Source: Mycobacterium sp. 1423905.2 (lineage in GTDB: Bacteria > Actinomycetota > Actinomycetes > Mycobacteriales > Mycobacteriaceae). From it: DNA of 63,109 nt. The notes beneath the pieces were generated by a model that made no database searches, was not told where the DNA came from, and worked only from the letters and a program-made list of their open reading frames with translations. Each line of letters starts with the position of its first letter. Position 1 is the first letter of the stretch. Of the stretch, positions 37,123-45,468 are shown one piece after another. The DNA lies in the NCBI RefSeq assembly GCF_001673155.1, contig NZ_LZLE01000130.1:1-63109 (forward strand), given 5' to 3'. The position numbers were made by a program, and so were the translations under genes.

Positions 37123-37596
37123 TCAGGGCACGTGCTGGCCGGTCGGGCCGAGCAGTCCGTTCAAGGCGCCGAGGTTCGCCTGCAATTGGCCACCCGCGGC
37201 CGGTCCGGGCAGCTCTGCGGGCGCCGGGGCGTCGGTGATCTGCCACGGCTGACAGCCGTCGGTCTTGAACGCCTTGTCGGTGGCCTCGATCTGCACGGTC
37301 TGGGGTTTCTTGCTGAGCGAGTTGTCGATGAGCGCGCCGTCCGGATTGCCCAGCCGCTTCCAGTAGCAGGTGCCGTTGGCGACGGGACCCGCGGTGCTGT
37401 AGGTACCCGGCGCGATGTCGGTGCCCACCGCGAACGTGCCGTCGTGATCGATCAGTGTCTTCGGCGCCGGAGAGGGAGTGGGCGCCGGCGTCGGATCCGC
37501 ACTCGCCACACCCGCAGTCCCCGCCACACAACCAGCCGCGATCATGGCCGCGGCAGCGCCCCGGCCCGCAATCGAAGCCACTTCGGTTATGCGCAT
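37123..37596 (-). CDS. Secreted hypothetical protein (Rv1906c-like)
   Basis: 157 residues from ATG 37596 (MRITEVASIAGRG), close to Rv1906c (156); the upstream ATG 37632 adds 12 non-signal residues. The signal peptide AAAAMIAAGCVAGTAGVASA is followed by a Pro-rich linker (PTPAPTPSPAP). A small domain comes next with GTFAVGTDIAPGTYSTAGP and two Cys (GTCYWKR, DGCQPW), resembling the beta-sandwich of many mycobacterial exported proteins. The function is unknown. In M. tuberculosis Rv1907c-katG-furA lies beyond it; here a different block follows. Confidence 0.82.
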   Translation of the reverse strand: MRITEVASIAGRGAAAAMIAAGCVAGTAGVASADPTPAPTPSPAPKTLIDHDGTFAVGTDIAPGTYSTAGPVANGTCYWKRLGNPDGALIDNSLSKKPQTVQIEATDKAFKTDGCQPWQITDAPAPAELPGPAAGGQLQANLGALNGLLGPTGQHVP

Positions 37597-37737
37597 AATC
37601 CGTAGCTTACCTAGCTCAGCTTCCCTTTTCATACGGGTTCATATGGGTTCAGAAGGACAGCTAGGGCACTGCGCCGTTTTCGCGGCGACACAGGATGGGT
37701 AATACGCCGTGTAGACGGCGGCTCGTAAGGAGACATA

Positions 37738-38049
37738 ATGCTGTGGCTGGCCATAACGCTGCTGGTGGTAAGCGTGGTGTCGTTCGCTTTGGGCTTGGTG
37801 CTCTTCACCAACGGCACCGGCGTCGCGCCGCATCGCCGGACCTCCGAGGATCCGACCGGGGTCAAGCGGGCCGCTGACCGAGTCGCCTGGCCGACTGTGT
37901 TTCGCCGGATGCCCAGCAGCCTTGCGGTCTTGATGAGTGAGAAGTCGGCGCGCCACGAGCGGATCGCCGCCGCCGGATCGCTGTGTGTGATGATCGCCGT
38001 GATAGCCGCAGTTGTTGCGGTACTGGCCTTGCTGGCGGCATTCGTCTGA
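37738..38049 (+). CDS. Small membrane protein, two TM segments
   Basis: 103 residues. TM1 covers about 2-25 (LWLAITLLVVSVVSFALGLVLF) and TM2 about 80-103 (SLCVMIAVIAAVVAVLALLAAFV). The 50-residue loop between is basic (VAPHRRTSE, KSARHERIAA). AAGGAGACATA precedes ATG 37738. No family is recognised. It marks the start of the block that replaces katG-furA relative to M. tuberculosis. Confidence 0.7.
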   Translation: MLWLAITLLVVSVVSFALGLVLFTNGTGVAPHRRTSEDPTGVKRAADRVAWPTVFRRMPSSLAVLMSEKSARHERIAAAGSLCVMIAVIAAVVAVLALLAAFV

Positions 38050-38059
38050 GGAATTCCGG

Positions 38060-38554
38060 TCAGGTCAGCCGACGTACTTGACCGGCATAACCGAGGGCAT
38101 GTTCGTACGTTTCGAGATTGTCCCGGGAGATCTTCGCGTGGACTGGACGTTCCAATAAGAATCGCAGCACCGGGTTGTAGGCGTGATATGTCTCGTGGAA
38201 CGTCAAAACGGTGCTGCCGTCGGGCTGCTCGTCGAGCCGGTGATATCCCTCGGCGCGCGACCACAACGGTTTGCCGATCGCCACATACCGCGACAACTGG
38301 TTGAGCCGAGCTTCGGTGACGGTTTCCCACGAACGCCCGATTCCGCCGGAGAGCAGGTACTTGGGCACCGGGAAGACGCAGGTGCGAACCAGGCCTTCGC
38401 CGGCTTCGTCGCCCTCGTTCAGGATTTCCATGCTGCCCGTCGGCCACTTGAGGACACGCGGCCGTGGCGAATTGGGCGGCGCCGGTGGGTGCAGGACTTG
38501 CCACACCTTCTTCGGGGGCGCGTCGACGTGGAAGCGCACGGTATAGGACTGCAT
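38060..38554 (-). CDS. SRPBCC-family protein
   Basis: 164 residues, beginning YTVRFHVDAPPKKVWQVLHPPAP, the START-like N-terminal strand and helix. The pattern FHETYHAYNPVLRFLLERPVHAKISRDN supplies the long C-terminal helix. Its start shares one base with the stop of the nitroreductase (TGATG), so the two are translationally coupled. The ligand is unknown. Confidence 0.72.
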   Translation of the reverse strand: MQSYTVRFHVDAPPKKVWQVLHPPAPPNSPRPRVLKWPTGSMEILNEGDEAGEGLVRTCVFPVPKYLLSGGIGRSWETVTEARLNQLSRYVAIGKPLWSRAEGYHRLDEQPDGSTVLTFHETYHAYNPVLRFLLERPVHAKISRDNLETYEHALGYAGQVRRLT

Positions 38555-39204
38555 CAGCGTTCTCCCCAGCTATCCCAGTAGGTGATCGTCTCCGCCGGCG
38601 GGCGCGTGGCCGGCCGGAAGTCTGTGCCGAGTGTGTACGCCACCGGAAACAGCGCGGCTTGGGTGACCGTCGGGGGGATGCCGAGCAACTCGCCGACCTC
38701 GCGCTCCTTGGCCAGATGCATCGTCGTCCATACCGAACCCAGCCCGCGTGACCGTAACGCAAGCAGAAAGCTCCAGCCGGCCGGGATGATCGAGGCCCAC
38801 GCCGAGGCAGACACCACAAGATTGCTCTCGTCAATGCGGCGATTCAGGCAGGGAATGACGTGCACGGGCACCTGAGCCAGGCGCTGACTGAACTCCATAG
38901 CGCTTTGGTAGACGCGTTTGGTCTGCGGGTCCGAAGCGGTGTCGGCGGCGTGGGCAAGATATTGCGCGCCGATGCCGCGGTAGATGTCACCGATAGCCGC
39001 GCGTTTGTCGGCGTCGGTGATGATCAGCCATCGCCAGTCTTGTGCATTGGACGCGGTGGGCGCCTGCATAGCCAGCCGGATACATTCGAGGATCACCTCC
39101 CGACTTACCGGCCGAGTGAGGTCGAGTCGTTTGCGTACCGACCGCGTGGTGCTGAGGAGTTCGTCGACCGAATCGATGTCCACTTGTCTGTTCCCATTCG
39201 TCAA
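38554..39204 (-). CDS. Nitroreductase-family flavoprotein
   Basis: 216 residues. FMN-binding elements of the NfsB/FRase I fold are seen: TTRSVRKRLDLTRPVS, APTASNAQDWRWLIITD, and GWSFLLALRSRGLGSVWTTMHLAKE near the C-terminus. It would reduce nitro groups or other acceptors with NAD(P)H. It is the first gene of a leftward pair and divergent from a rightward NIPSNAP-like/fadD pair; the intergenic palindrome at 39323 may control both. Confidence 0.86.
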   Translation of the reverse strand: MTNGNRQVDIDSVDELLSTTRSVRKRLDLTRPVSREVILECIRLAMQAPTASNAQDWRWLIITDADKRAAIGDIYRGIGAQYLAHAADTASDPQTKRVYQSAMEFSQRLAQVPVHVIPCLNRRIDESNLVVSASAWASIIPAGWSFLLALRSRGLGSVWTTMHLAKEREVGELLGIPPTVTQAALFPVAYTLGTDFRPATRPPAETITYWDSWGER

Positions 39205-39322
39205 CCCGCTGCCTGCTACCCCGGGTTACCTAGACGAGAGAACCAGACGCCCGAGTCCGTTGTCCAGGCTGCCAATTGCGCACGTGTACACCCTGGCGCC
39301 GACACCAAGAACGGCCGAGATA

Positions 39323-39337
39323 ACGTTCAGTGAACGT
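39323..39337. promoter_or_regulatory. Palindromic operator candidate between nitroreductase and NIPSNAP-like genes
   Basis: ACGTTCA-G-TGAACGT is a perfect 15-bp palindrome; a third half-site CGTTCA follows at 39341-39346. It lies 119 bp from the nitroreductase start and 41 bp from the rightward start at 39378. The shape suits a TetR- or LysR-type dimer. No regulator gene is adjacent. Confidence 0.55.
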
Positions 39338-39377
39338 GGGCGTTCAGAAAAAAGCGTCCCCAAGGGAGGTTCTCGGC

Positions 39378-40076
39378 GTGCTGTTCCTGCACGAGGTACA
39401 CAAAGTGCGCGGGCGCGCTGAAGAAGAGTTCGAAGCGGCGTTCCGCAAAGGCTGGATGCCGCTGCTGGCCGGCGGCAACGACGCTCGCTTGCTGTGGTAC
39501 GCACACCACGCCCAGGGCAGCGGTCCCTCCTACACCGTGCTGACCGTCACCGCCATCAAGGATGGGGCGGCTTGGGAGCGTTTGGCGTTGCGGGTGCAAA
39601 AAGGCGACCTGCACGAGTGGATGCGCGGCGTCGACGAACTGCGCCACGAAGTCCACGCCAAGCTACTGATGCCGCTGCCCTGGTCGCCGATTCAAGACGT
39701 GGCTTTTGCAGACATCCCCGTGGACGGACGAGAGCACGAGTTGAGCTTGTACATGGAAGACACCATGTGGCCGTATCAGGACAAGTTCGACGAATACATC
39801 GGGCGCTGCGGGGAGGTGTACGCCCGCAGCATGGAGCGCTCGTCGTCAATGCTGAAGATCGAGGCGGCGTTTCAGCCCGCGCTGGGCAGTTACCAGCGCC
39901 GCGAGGTGTCGTTGATGCAGCGCATCAACCGGCCCGAAGCGCTGCTCGACTTGCTGCGCACTCACATGGCCCCCGAACATCGCACTCCCGGCACGTGGAT
40001 GTACGACGCGTTGGACCTGCGCGATCAGTGGACCAGCCGCCTGTTGCGCACCTCGGCGTGGTCACCGCTGTACTAG
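39378..40076 (+). CDS. NIPSNAP-like hypothetical protein
   Basis: 232 residues from GTG 39378, chosen because AAGGGAGGT ends seven bases upstream and VLFLHEVHKVRG is a natural first strand; the frame is open to 39330. Two dimeric alpha/beta-barrel-like halves can be sensed (LHEVHKVRGRAEEEFEAAFRK and REHELSLYMEDTMWPYQDKFDEY), as in NIPSNAP/EthD-like proteins. No catalytic residue is identified. The acyl-CoA synthetase begins four bases after its stop, so the two are surely cotranscribed and probably share a pathway. Confidence 0.65.
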   Translation: MLFLHEVHKVRGRAEEEFEAAFRKGWMPLLAGGNDARLLWYAHHAQGSGPSYTVLTVTAIKDGAAWERLALRVQKGDLHEWMRGVDELRHEVHAKLLMPLPWSPIQDVAFADIPVDGREHELSLYMEDTMWPYQDKFDEYIGRCGEVYARSMERSSSMLKIEAAFQPALGSYQRREVSLMQRINRPEALLDLLRTHMAPEHRTPGTWMYDALDLRDQWTSRLLRTSAWSPLY

Positions 40077-40080
40077 ACCT

Positions 40081-41526
40081 ATGAACATCGGCACGCTTAT
40101 CGACGCCGCGGCCTCCGGCGACCCCGCTCGGACCGCGCTCATCATCGACGGCCGCGAGATCAGTTACGGCGAACTCAGCGAGGCGGTTCATCGGTGCGCC
40201 GCCGAGTTGGCCAACAAAGGCGTCGGCGAAGGTGATCGCGTCGCGGTGATCGACGCGGGCAGTTTGCTGTCGATCGCGACGGTGTTGGGGGCGGCCCGCA
40301 TCGGAGCCGCAGCGGCGCTGTTGAATCCGGCGCTTACCGCGCCGGAACTGCGCGGGCTGCGAGCCAATGCCCGTTGTTGCGGGGTCGCCGTAGCCGGTGA
40401 CGCCTACCTCGACCGGGTGGCCGCGTCGGGCGCACCAACCGTACTGGCCGAAGCGGACCTGCTGGACAACGGCGAAGCGCCAGAAGTCCCTGCGGCCCCG
40501 GACGATGACGCGAGAACGGCCCTGTTGCTGTTCACCAGCGGCACGACCGGCCTCCCTAAAGCGGTGGACATCGCCAGTCGACAGCTCACCATGCGGATTG
40601 GCCGGATGTCGCTGCCCTTTCATCCTGAGACACCCCCGACCATCGGAATGATGTGCGTCCCGTTCTTCCACATCGGCGGGGCCATCGGCCTGCTCGGCAG
40701 TCTGTACTCCGGCAATACCGTGGTGATACAGCAGCGGTTCGACGCTGGGCAGTGGTTACGCCTGGTGTCGCACCATCGAGTGACCGGCATGTTCCTGGTG
40801 CCGACGATGTTGCAACGCATCCTCGATCACCCTGACTTCGCCACTACCGACCTGACATCGCTGGCGGCGATCGCGTACGGAGCCGCGGCCGCACCCATGG
40901 CCCTGGTGCATCGTGCAATGGCCGCGCTGCCGAATGTCGCATTCGCCAACGTGTTTGGGCAGACCGAGACGCTGGGCGCTTACACGACGCTGCTGCCTGA
41001 TGAACACCGCGACCCACTACGAGCGGGTTCTGTCGGAAGGCCTCTTCCAGGAGTGCAAGTGCGGGTGGTTGACCCCGAGACGGGCGTCGACGTCGCGGCC
41101 GGCGCGGTCGGCGAACTGTGGGTCAACACCAGTCAAAACGCCGTTGCCGGTTGGGTGCACACCGGGGATCTTGCCCGCCAGGATGCGGACGGCTACATCT
41201 ATCCGGTCGGGCGGATGCGAGACACCATCAATCGCGGTGGGGAGAAGTTCGGGCCCATCGAGGTCGAGGAGGCGCTGGGTTCACATCCTGCGGTCCGCGA
41301 CGTCGCCGTTGCCGGAATCGCCGACGAGGAGATGGGTCAGCGAGTGGGCGCCGCGGTGGTGGCACGCAGCCCGGTGACACTTGCGGAGTTGCGCGAGCAT
41401 TGTCGTGCGGTGATCGCGTATTTCAAGCTGCCTGAGCGGCTGGCGATCGTCGACGAAATACCCTATAGCGCCACCGGGAAGGTGAATCGCGAGCGGATCG
41501 CCGCACTGATCACCGGCACCGCCTGA
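40081..41526 (+). CDS. Class I adenylate-forming enzyme (acyl-CoA synthetase, FadD type)
   Basis: 481 residues, short for a FadD but complete. Motifs in order: LLFTSGTTGLPKAV (P-loop), FGQTETLGAYTTL (adenine site), HTGDLARQDADGYIYPVGRMRDTINRGGEKFGP (hinge Asp) and PYSATGKVNRERI with the catalytic Lys. It activates a carboxylic acid as acyl-AMP and loads CoA. It converges with the nitronate monooxygenase gene two bases away. With the coupled NIPSNAP-like protein it may feed a small carboxylic acid into central metabolism. Confidence 0.9.
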   Translation: MNIGTLIDAAASGDPARTALIIDGREISYGELSEAVHRCAAELANKGVGEGDRVAVIDAGSLLSIATVLGAARIGAAAALLNPALTAPELRGLRANARCCGVAVAGDAYLDRVAASGAPTVLAEADLLDNGEAPEVPAAPDDDARTALLLFTSGTTGLPKAVDIASRQLTMRIGRMSLPFHPETPPTIGMMCVPFFHIGGAIGLLGSLYSGNTVVIQQRFDAGQWLRLVSHHRVTGMFLVPTMLQRILDHPDFATTDLTSLAAIAYGAAAAPMALVHRAMAALPNVAFANVFGQTETLGAYTTLLPDEHRDPLRAGSVGRPLPGVQVRVVDPETGVDVAAGAVGELWVNTSQNAVAGWVHTGDLARQDADGYIYPVGRMRDTINRGGEKFGPIEVEEALGSHPAVRDVAVAGIADEEMGQRVGAAVVARSPVTLAELREHCRAVIAYFKLPERLAIVDEIPYSATGKVNRERIAALITGTA

Positions 41527-41528
41527 GG

Positions 41529-42500
41529 TCAGCGATTCAAGATCTTCGCGGCGTCGCGGACCATCTGACTGATGATGTCGGCTGTCGGGCGAACATCGCG
41601 CACTCGGCCTATCGCCTCGCCAACCAGCATCGTCACCACATCGAAATCCTCAGCCGCAACCGCCTTTTGGTAAGCGGCGAGGGTCGCCGGCAACTGGTCC
41701 AACAGTTGCGCCTCGTTGTCATGCCAGGTGTCGATCAGTGCGTTGCGCACAAGTCGGGCGTTGTAGGGCGCCGACCAAGTGCGTTGCCGGACCACGTCGT
41801 ACACCGTTGTGCGAATTGTGTCGTCGCCGCTGGCCAGGAGGGCCCGCTGCTGAGCGCGCGGCGACACCAGCGCCTCGGCGCTGGCCCAGAATCGGGTGCC
41901 AACCAGGGCGCCGTCGGCCCCCAGCGCCAGTGCCGCCGCGAGGCCACGGCCATCGGCGATGCCACCGGCGGCGACCACCAGCGTTTCCGGGAAGCGCTCG
42001 GCGACAAGGTCAACGACATCTGGTACCAGCGTGAAGGTGGAGCGCACACTCATCCCATGCCCGCCCGCCTCGGTCCCTTGCGCGACAACAATTTTCGCGC
42101 CGGCGGCCACCGCCTCACGGGCTTGACCGAGCGTTTGCACCTGTGCCGTGAGCGGAATACCGGCCGCGTGGATGCGGTCGGCGAACGGGCGCAGGTCACC
42201 GAACGACAGCATGACGGTGGCCGGTTGCTGCTCCAGGGCGAGCTCGAGCAAGTCGGGATGCTCGGCGAGACTCCAAGTGATGAAGCCGTATCCGACGCGC
42301 GCGCCGCCGGTTTCACCGATCTGAGCGGTGACCCAGTCGCGGTTGCCGTACCCCCCGCCGATGAGGCCCAGCCCGCCCGCTGCGGTTACCGCGGCGGCTA
42401 GCCGACCGCCCGCGACTTCGGCCATCGGTGCCAGCAAGATCGGTTGTTCGATCCTGAGATATTCCGTGAGACGGGTCGACAGGGACACAGACGGACTCAC
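41529..42500 (-). CDS. Nitronate monooxygenase family protein
   Basis: 323 residues from GTG 42500, which overlaps the tautomerase stop as GTGA; the frame is open to 42548. FMN TIM-barrel signatures are PILLAPMAEVAGGRLAAAVTAAGGLGLIGGG, QGTEAGGHGMSV and VVAAGGIADGRGLAAALALGADG. It is a second, different NMO in this window (the other is at 23311). Translational coupling to a tautomerase and divergence from a LysR regulator indicate a defined catabolic unit, perhaps detoxifying a nitronate or related compound. Confidence 0.86.
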   Translation of the reverse strand: MSPSVSLSTRLTEYLRIEQPILLAPMAEVAGGRLAAAVTAAGGLGLIGGGYGNRDWVTAQIGETGGARVGYGFITWSLAEHPDLLELALEQQPATVMLSFGDLRPFADRIHAAGIPLTAQVQTLGQAREAVAAGAKIVVAQGTEAGGHGMSVRSTFTLVPDVVDLVAERFPETLVVAAGGIADGRGLAAALALGADGALVGTRFWASAEALVSPRAQQRALLASGDDTIRTTVYDVVRQRTWSAPYNARLVRNALIDTWHDNEAQLLDQLPATLAAYQKAVAAEDFDVVTMLVGEAIGRVRDVRPTADIISQMVRDAAKILNR

Positions 42501-42889
42501 TTGAGTTCTCCGGTCAGGAATTGCGCTCGGCCATGTCCGAAAGACCAATCCTCGTCACCGTTTTCGGTGACCGAAATGATGAGATCGGCTGGGTCGAGGC
42601 CGCACCGCTCGGCCAGATTGGCGGCCACGAGTTTGTAGAACCGCTCCTTGAGCTCCTTGCGGCGGCGCCTGCTCACCACGTGCACGATGACCAGCCGCGC
42701 GGAACGTTGGATGCCCAAGCCGGTATCCAAGGCGACGACCTCGTGTGCTGGGTGGGTGCGCACTACCTGGTAACGGTCCCGGTCGGGCACTCCGAAGGCT
42801 TCCACCACGGCGTCGTGAACCGCGTCCAGCAACACGCCCACCTCCGCCGGCGTTCGGCCCTCGATCAAATCGACATACAACAGCGGCAT
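42497..42889 (-). CDS. Tautomerase-superfamily protein (4-oxalocrotonate tautomerase-like)
   Basis: 130 residues from ATG 42889, selected because MPLLYVDLIEGRTPAEVGVLLDAV places Pro immediately after Met, the catalytic Pro1 of tautomerases. Length and sequence fit the fused-type tautomerases (cis-CaaD/MSAD-like, about 130-150 aa). VVSRRRRKELKERFYKLVAANLAERC supplies the second beta-alpha-beta unit. Such enzymes ketonise enols or hydrate acrylates. A GGAGGTGGCAC-like Shine-Dalgarno lies upstream. It is the promoter-proximal gene of the leftward unit. Confidence 0.83.
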   Translation of the reverse strand: MPLLYVDLIEGRTPAEVGVLLDAVHDAVVEAFGVPDRDRYQVVRTHPAHEVVALDTGLGIQRSARLVIVHVVSRRRRKELKERFYKLVAANLAERCGLDPADLIISVTENGDEDWSFGHGRAQFLTGELK

Positions 42890-42992
42890 TGTGCCACCTC
42901 CAGGTCTTTCGTTCGATGTCTGCACCACCGACGTTAGGTCCGTCTTGGACGGGTGTGAAATGCCCGTTGTCATGCATCTATGCTTGTCAGGC

Positions 42993-43874
42993 ATGGACGG
43001 TAGTCACAGTGGCCGAATCGAGCTGCGGCACCTTCGAGTGTTCGAGACGGTGGCGCGAAATCGGTCATTCACCCTGGCGGCCGCCGAGCTCAACATCACT
43101 CAGCCCGCGCTGACCCGAACCATTCAGCAACTGGAAGACGCGTTGTCGGTCAGCTTGCTGGAGCGCAGTTCGCGGCGCGTGGAGACCACTGCCGCCGGGC
43201 GCACGTTTCTCGACCATGTGGAACGGGTTCTCGCTGAGTTGCAACGCGGCTTCGACGCGGTGCGTAACCAGGCGAGCATCCGCCTTGGCTTCAGCTGGCT
43301 GTTGCCCGACCCGTGGGCACAGGACACCGTCGCCCGATTCGAACAATCCACCGGTATCCGGGTCGTTCTGGTCCGCACTGACGATGCGTTGGGTGCGGTG
43401 CAGCAGGGCAAGGTCGATGCCGCGGTGGTACGCGGGCAGATCACCTCCACAGCGGTGCGCATCGTCCACCTCTTCGACGAGTCGCGGGTAGCGGTGTGTT
43501 CCGTGCACTCGCCGCTGGCCGGCGAGCGCGAACTGCACTGGTCTGAGGTGCCCAACTGGCCGCTGGTGGTCAACACCACCAGCGGCACCACAGGACCGTG
43601 GTCCTGGCCTACCGAGGGCGGGCCGCAAACCGTGGTCGAGACAACGAATTTCGACGAGTGGATCGAGTCCGTCGCCGCCGGCCGCGGCATCGGCGTCATT
43701 CCCGACGTCGCAGTCCGGCGCAACATCCATCCGGGAGTTCGATTTATTCCTTTGCGTGGGGCGCCCAAAAGTGCTGTAGTGCTTGCCTTCTTGCCGCGTG
43801 CGCACAACGCCGTGTTGCGCCGCTTCGTCGAGGCGGCGGTAAGCAGCGTGAATGCGTATGCGAGCGAGTCTTAA
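42993..43874 (+). CDS. LysR-family transcriptional regulator
   Basis: 293 residues from ATG 42993. The HTH is near the N-terminus: ELRHLRVFETVARNRSFTLAAAELNITQPALTRTIQQLEDAL. The effector domain begins near residue 90 (IRLGFSWLLPDPWAQDTVARFEQ) and ends with RGIGVIPDVAVRRNIHPGV. It is divergent from the tautomerase-NMO unit with a 103-bp gap, the classic arrangement in which a LysR protein activates its neighbour in response to a pathway intermediate. The gap holds GTCC-N5-GGAC (about 42940-42953) that could be part of its site. Confidence 0.88.
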   Translation: MDGSHSGRIELRHLRVFETVARNRSFTLAAAELNITQPALTRTIQQLEDALSVSLLERSSRRVETTAAGRTFLDHVERVLAELQRGFDAVRNQASIRLGFSWLLPDPWAQDTVARFEQSTGIRVVLVRTDDALGAVQQGKVDAAVVRGQITSTAVRIVHLFDESRVAVCSVHSPLAGERELHWSEVPNWPLVVNTTSGTTGPWSWPTEGGPQTVVETTNFDEWIESVAAGRGIGVIPDVAVRRNIHPGVRFIPLRGAPKSAVVLAFLPRAHNAVLRRFVEAAVSSVNAYASES

Positions 43875-43932
43875 GGCACCACCATAGGCGCCGATCCGTC
43901 TGGGGCCGGTGTGAGTGAGGCGAATTGCCGCG

Positions 43933-44379
43933 CTAACTGGCGCCTTTCTTCACCTTCAAAACCCGCTTGCGCAGACCCTCCGTGGCAGTGTCCATCAGCC
44001 CCTTGGAGCCTCTCTTGATCAGGAACCCCGGAACCGGCACGGTCGGATCGACGGTGAGCTCGAAGCGCACCCGGGTGGCGTCGCCTTCCGGGGTCAGCGT
44101 GTAGCGACCATCTTGTGCGCGTTGCTGTTTGGCGCTTACCAGTGTCCAGCTGACCCCGTCGTCATGGACCGTGTAGTCCAGCACCTGCTCGTCACTGACG
44201 CCCACGATCTTGACGACTTGGCGGGACTTGGTCGGACGACCCTGGTCGTCGCGTTCCAGTATCTCGATTTTCTGATGCGCCGAAGACCACTCGGGCAGCG
44301 CTTCCAAGTCGAACAAGACGTCCATGATCTCGTCGGGGGTTGCTTCGATGACGACTTCGCGGGACTCGGTGACAGCCAT
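43933..44379 (-). CDS. SRPBCC-family protein
   Basis: 148 residues. AVTESREVVIEATPDEIMDVLFDLEALPEWSS is the polyketide-cyclase/dehydrase-type N-terminus widespread in mycobacteria. The last residues KRGSKGLMDTATEGLRKRVLKVKKGAS form a basic helix. No catalytic residues are seen. It is on the same strand as the upstream oxidoreductase (45 bp) and may be cotranscribed. Confidence 0.75.
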   Translation of the reverse strand: MAVTESREVVIEATPDEIMDVLFDLEALPEWSSAHQKIEILERDDQGRPTKSRQVVKIVGVSDEQVLDYTVHDDGVSWTLVSAKQQRAQDGRYTLTPEGDATRVRFELTVDPTVPVPGFLIKRGSKGLMDTATEGLRKRVLKVKKGAS

Positions 44380-44424
44380 GCCGGAAACATAACCCGGGCC
44401 GCCGGAGCTGAAACCATCGGTCCG

Positions 44425-45429
44425 CTACGGCACCAGCACGACTTTGCCGATGTTCTCCCGCGCCGCCAAGATCCGATGCGCCTTCGGTGCCTCGGCAAAC
44501 GGCACGGCCGCATGGACCAGGGGAGAGACCGTGCCGTCGTTGAGTGCTTCGGATAGCGGCGTGATCCACGGCTTCAGCGTGCCGCGGTCGTCCCAGAGTC
44601 GCAGCATGTTGAGGCCGATTACGGTCTTCGACTCCTGAAGTTGGTCGAGCAAGCTGAACCCTCGCAGCATCGCCAGGGCATGGGGAGTGGCCGTGCGCAA
44701 GGAGCGCTTCTCGCCCTGCTGCATATTCGAGATGCCGTAGCCGACCAGCCTGCCGCCCGGGCGCAGCAGCTGATAGGAGCGGCGCAGCGACGTCCCGCCC
44801 AGCGCGTCGAGAACGACGTCGTATGGGTCCAGGCCCTTCCACCAGCCGTCTCGGCGGTAATCGATCGCCCGGTCCACACCGAGTTCGGCTAACTTGGCAT
44901 GCTTTGCCGGCGACGCCGTGCCGTGCACTTGGGCGCCGGCGGCCTTCGCGAATTGAATCGCAGCGATCCCGACCCCACCGGCCGCCGCGTGGATCAGCAC
45001 CCGCTCGCCGGCGCGCAGCGACCCGTAACCGTGCAGCGCAGCCCATGCCGTCGCGTAGTTGACCGGAACTGCTGCGCCTTGCTCGAAACTCATCGCGTCG
45101 GGAAGGGCTACCGCATCGGCCGCGGCGACGTTGACTTTTTCGGCGTAACCGCCGAATCTCGTTCCGGCAAGCACTCTTTGACCGACGTAATCCCCGTCGA
45201 CATTGTCCCCGACGGATTCGACCGTCCCCGCGACTTCATAACCCACTACGGCGGGCAGCTTTGGTGCGTCTGGGTAGAGCCCCACCCGCGCCAGGTGGTC
45301 AGCGAAGTTCACTCCGGCAGCGCGAACGGCGATGCGCAACTGCCCGCGACCGGGTGGCGGCGGCTCAGGGCGCTGCTGCACCTGCAGGACCGACGGGTCA
45401 CCGTGCTTGGTGATCACGACTGCGCGCAT
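44425..45429 (-). CDS. fadB5: Zinc-independent MDR oxidoreductase, quinone oxidoreductase type (FadB5-like)
   Basis: 334 residues from ATG 45429, exactly the length of Rv1912c; the earlier ATG 45453 adds eight residues. The sequence MRAVVITKHGDPSVLQVQQRP and the nucleotide-binding loop HAAAGGVGIAAIQFAKAAGAQVHG (AxxGxxG) identify a quinone-oxidoreductase-like MDR without zinc ligands. The symbol is inherited from the M. tuberculosis annotation; there is no crotonase domain, so a classical FadB role is unlikely. NADPH-dependent reduction of an enone or quinone is more probable. The synteny with M. tuberculosis resumes here. Confidence 0.82.
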   Translation of the reverse strand: MRAVVITKHGDPSVLQVQQRPEPPPPGRGQLRIAVRAAGVNFADHLARVGLYPDAPKLPAVVGYEVAGTVESVGDNVDGDYVGQRVLAGTRFGGYAEKVNVAAADAVALPDAMSFEQGAAVPVNYATAWAALHGYGSLRAGERVLIHAAAGGVGIAAIQFAKAAGAQVHGTASPAKHAKLAELGVDRAIDYRRDGWWKGLDPYDVVLDALGGTSLRRSYQLLRPGGRLVGYGISNMQQGEKRSLRTATPHALAMLRGFSLLDQLQESKTVIGLNMLRLWDDRGTLKPWITPLSEALNDGTVSPLVHAAVPFAEAPKAHRILAARENIGKVVLVP

Positions 45430-45468
45430 ACCTTCTCCTTCACCGCGGTGCACACCAAAGTGGTTGTG

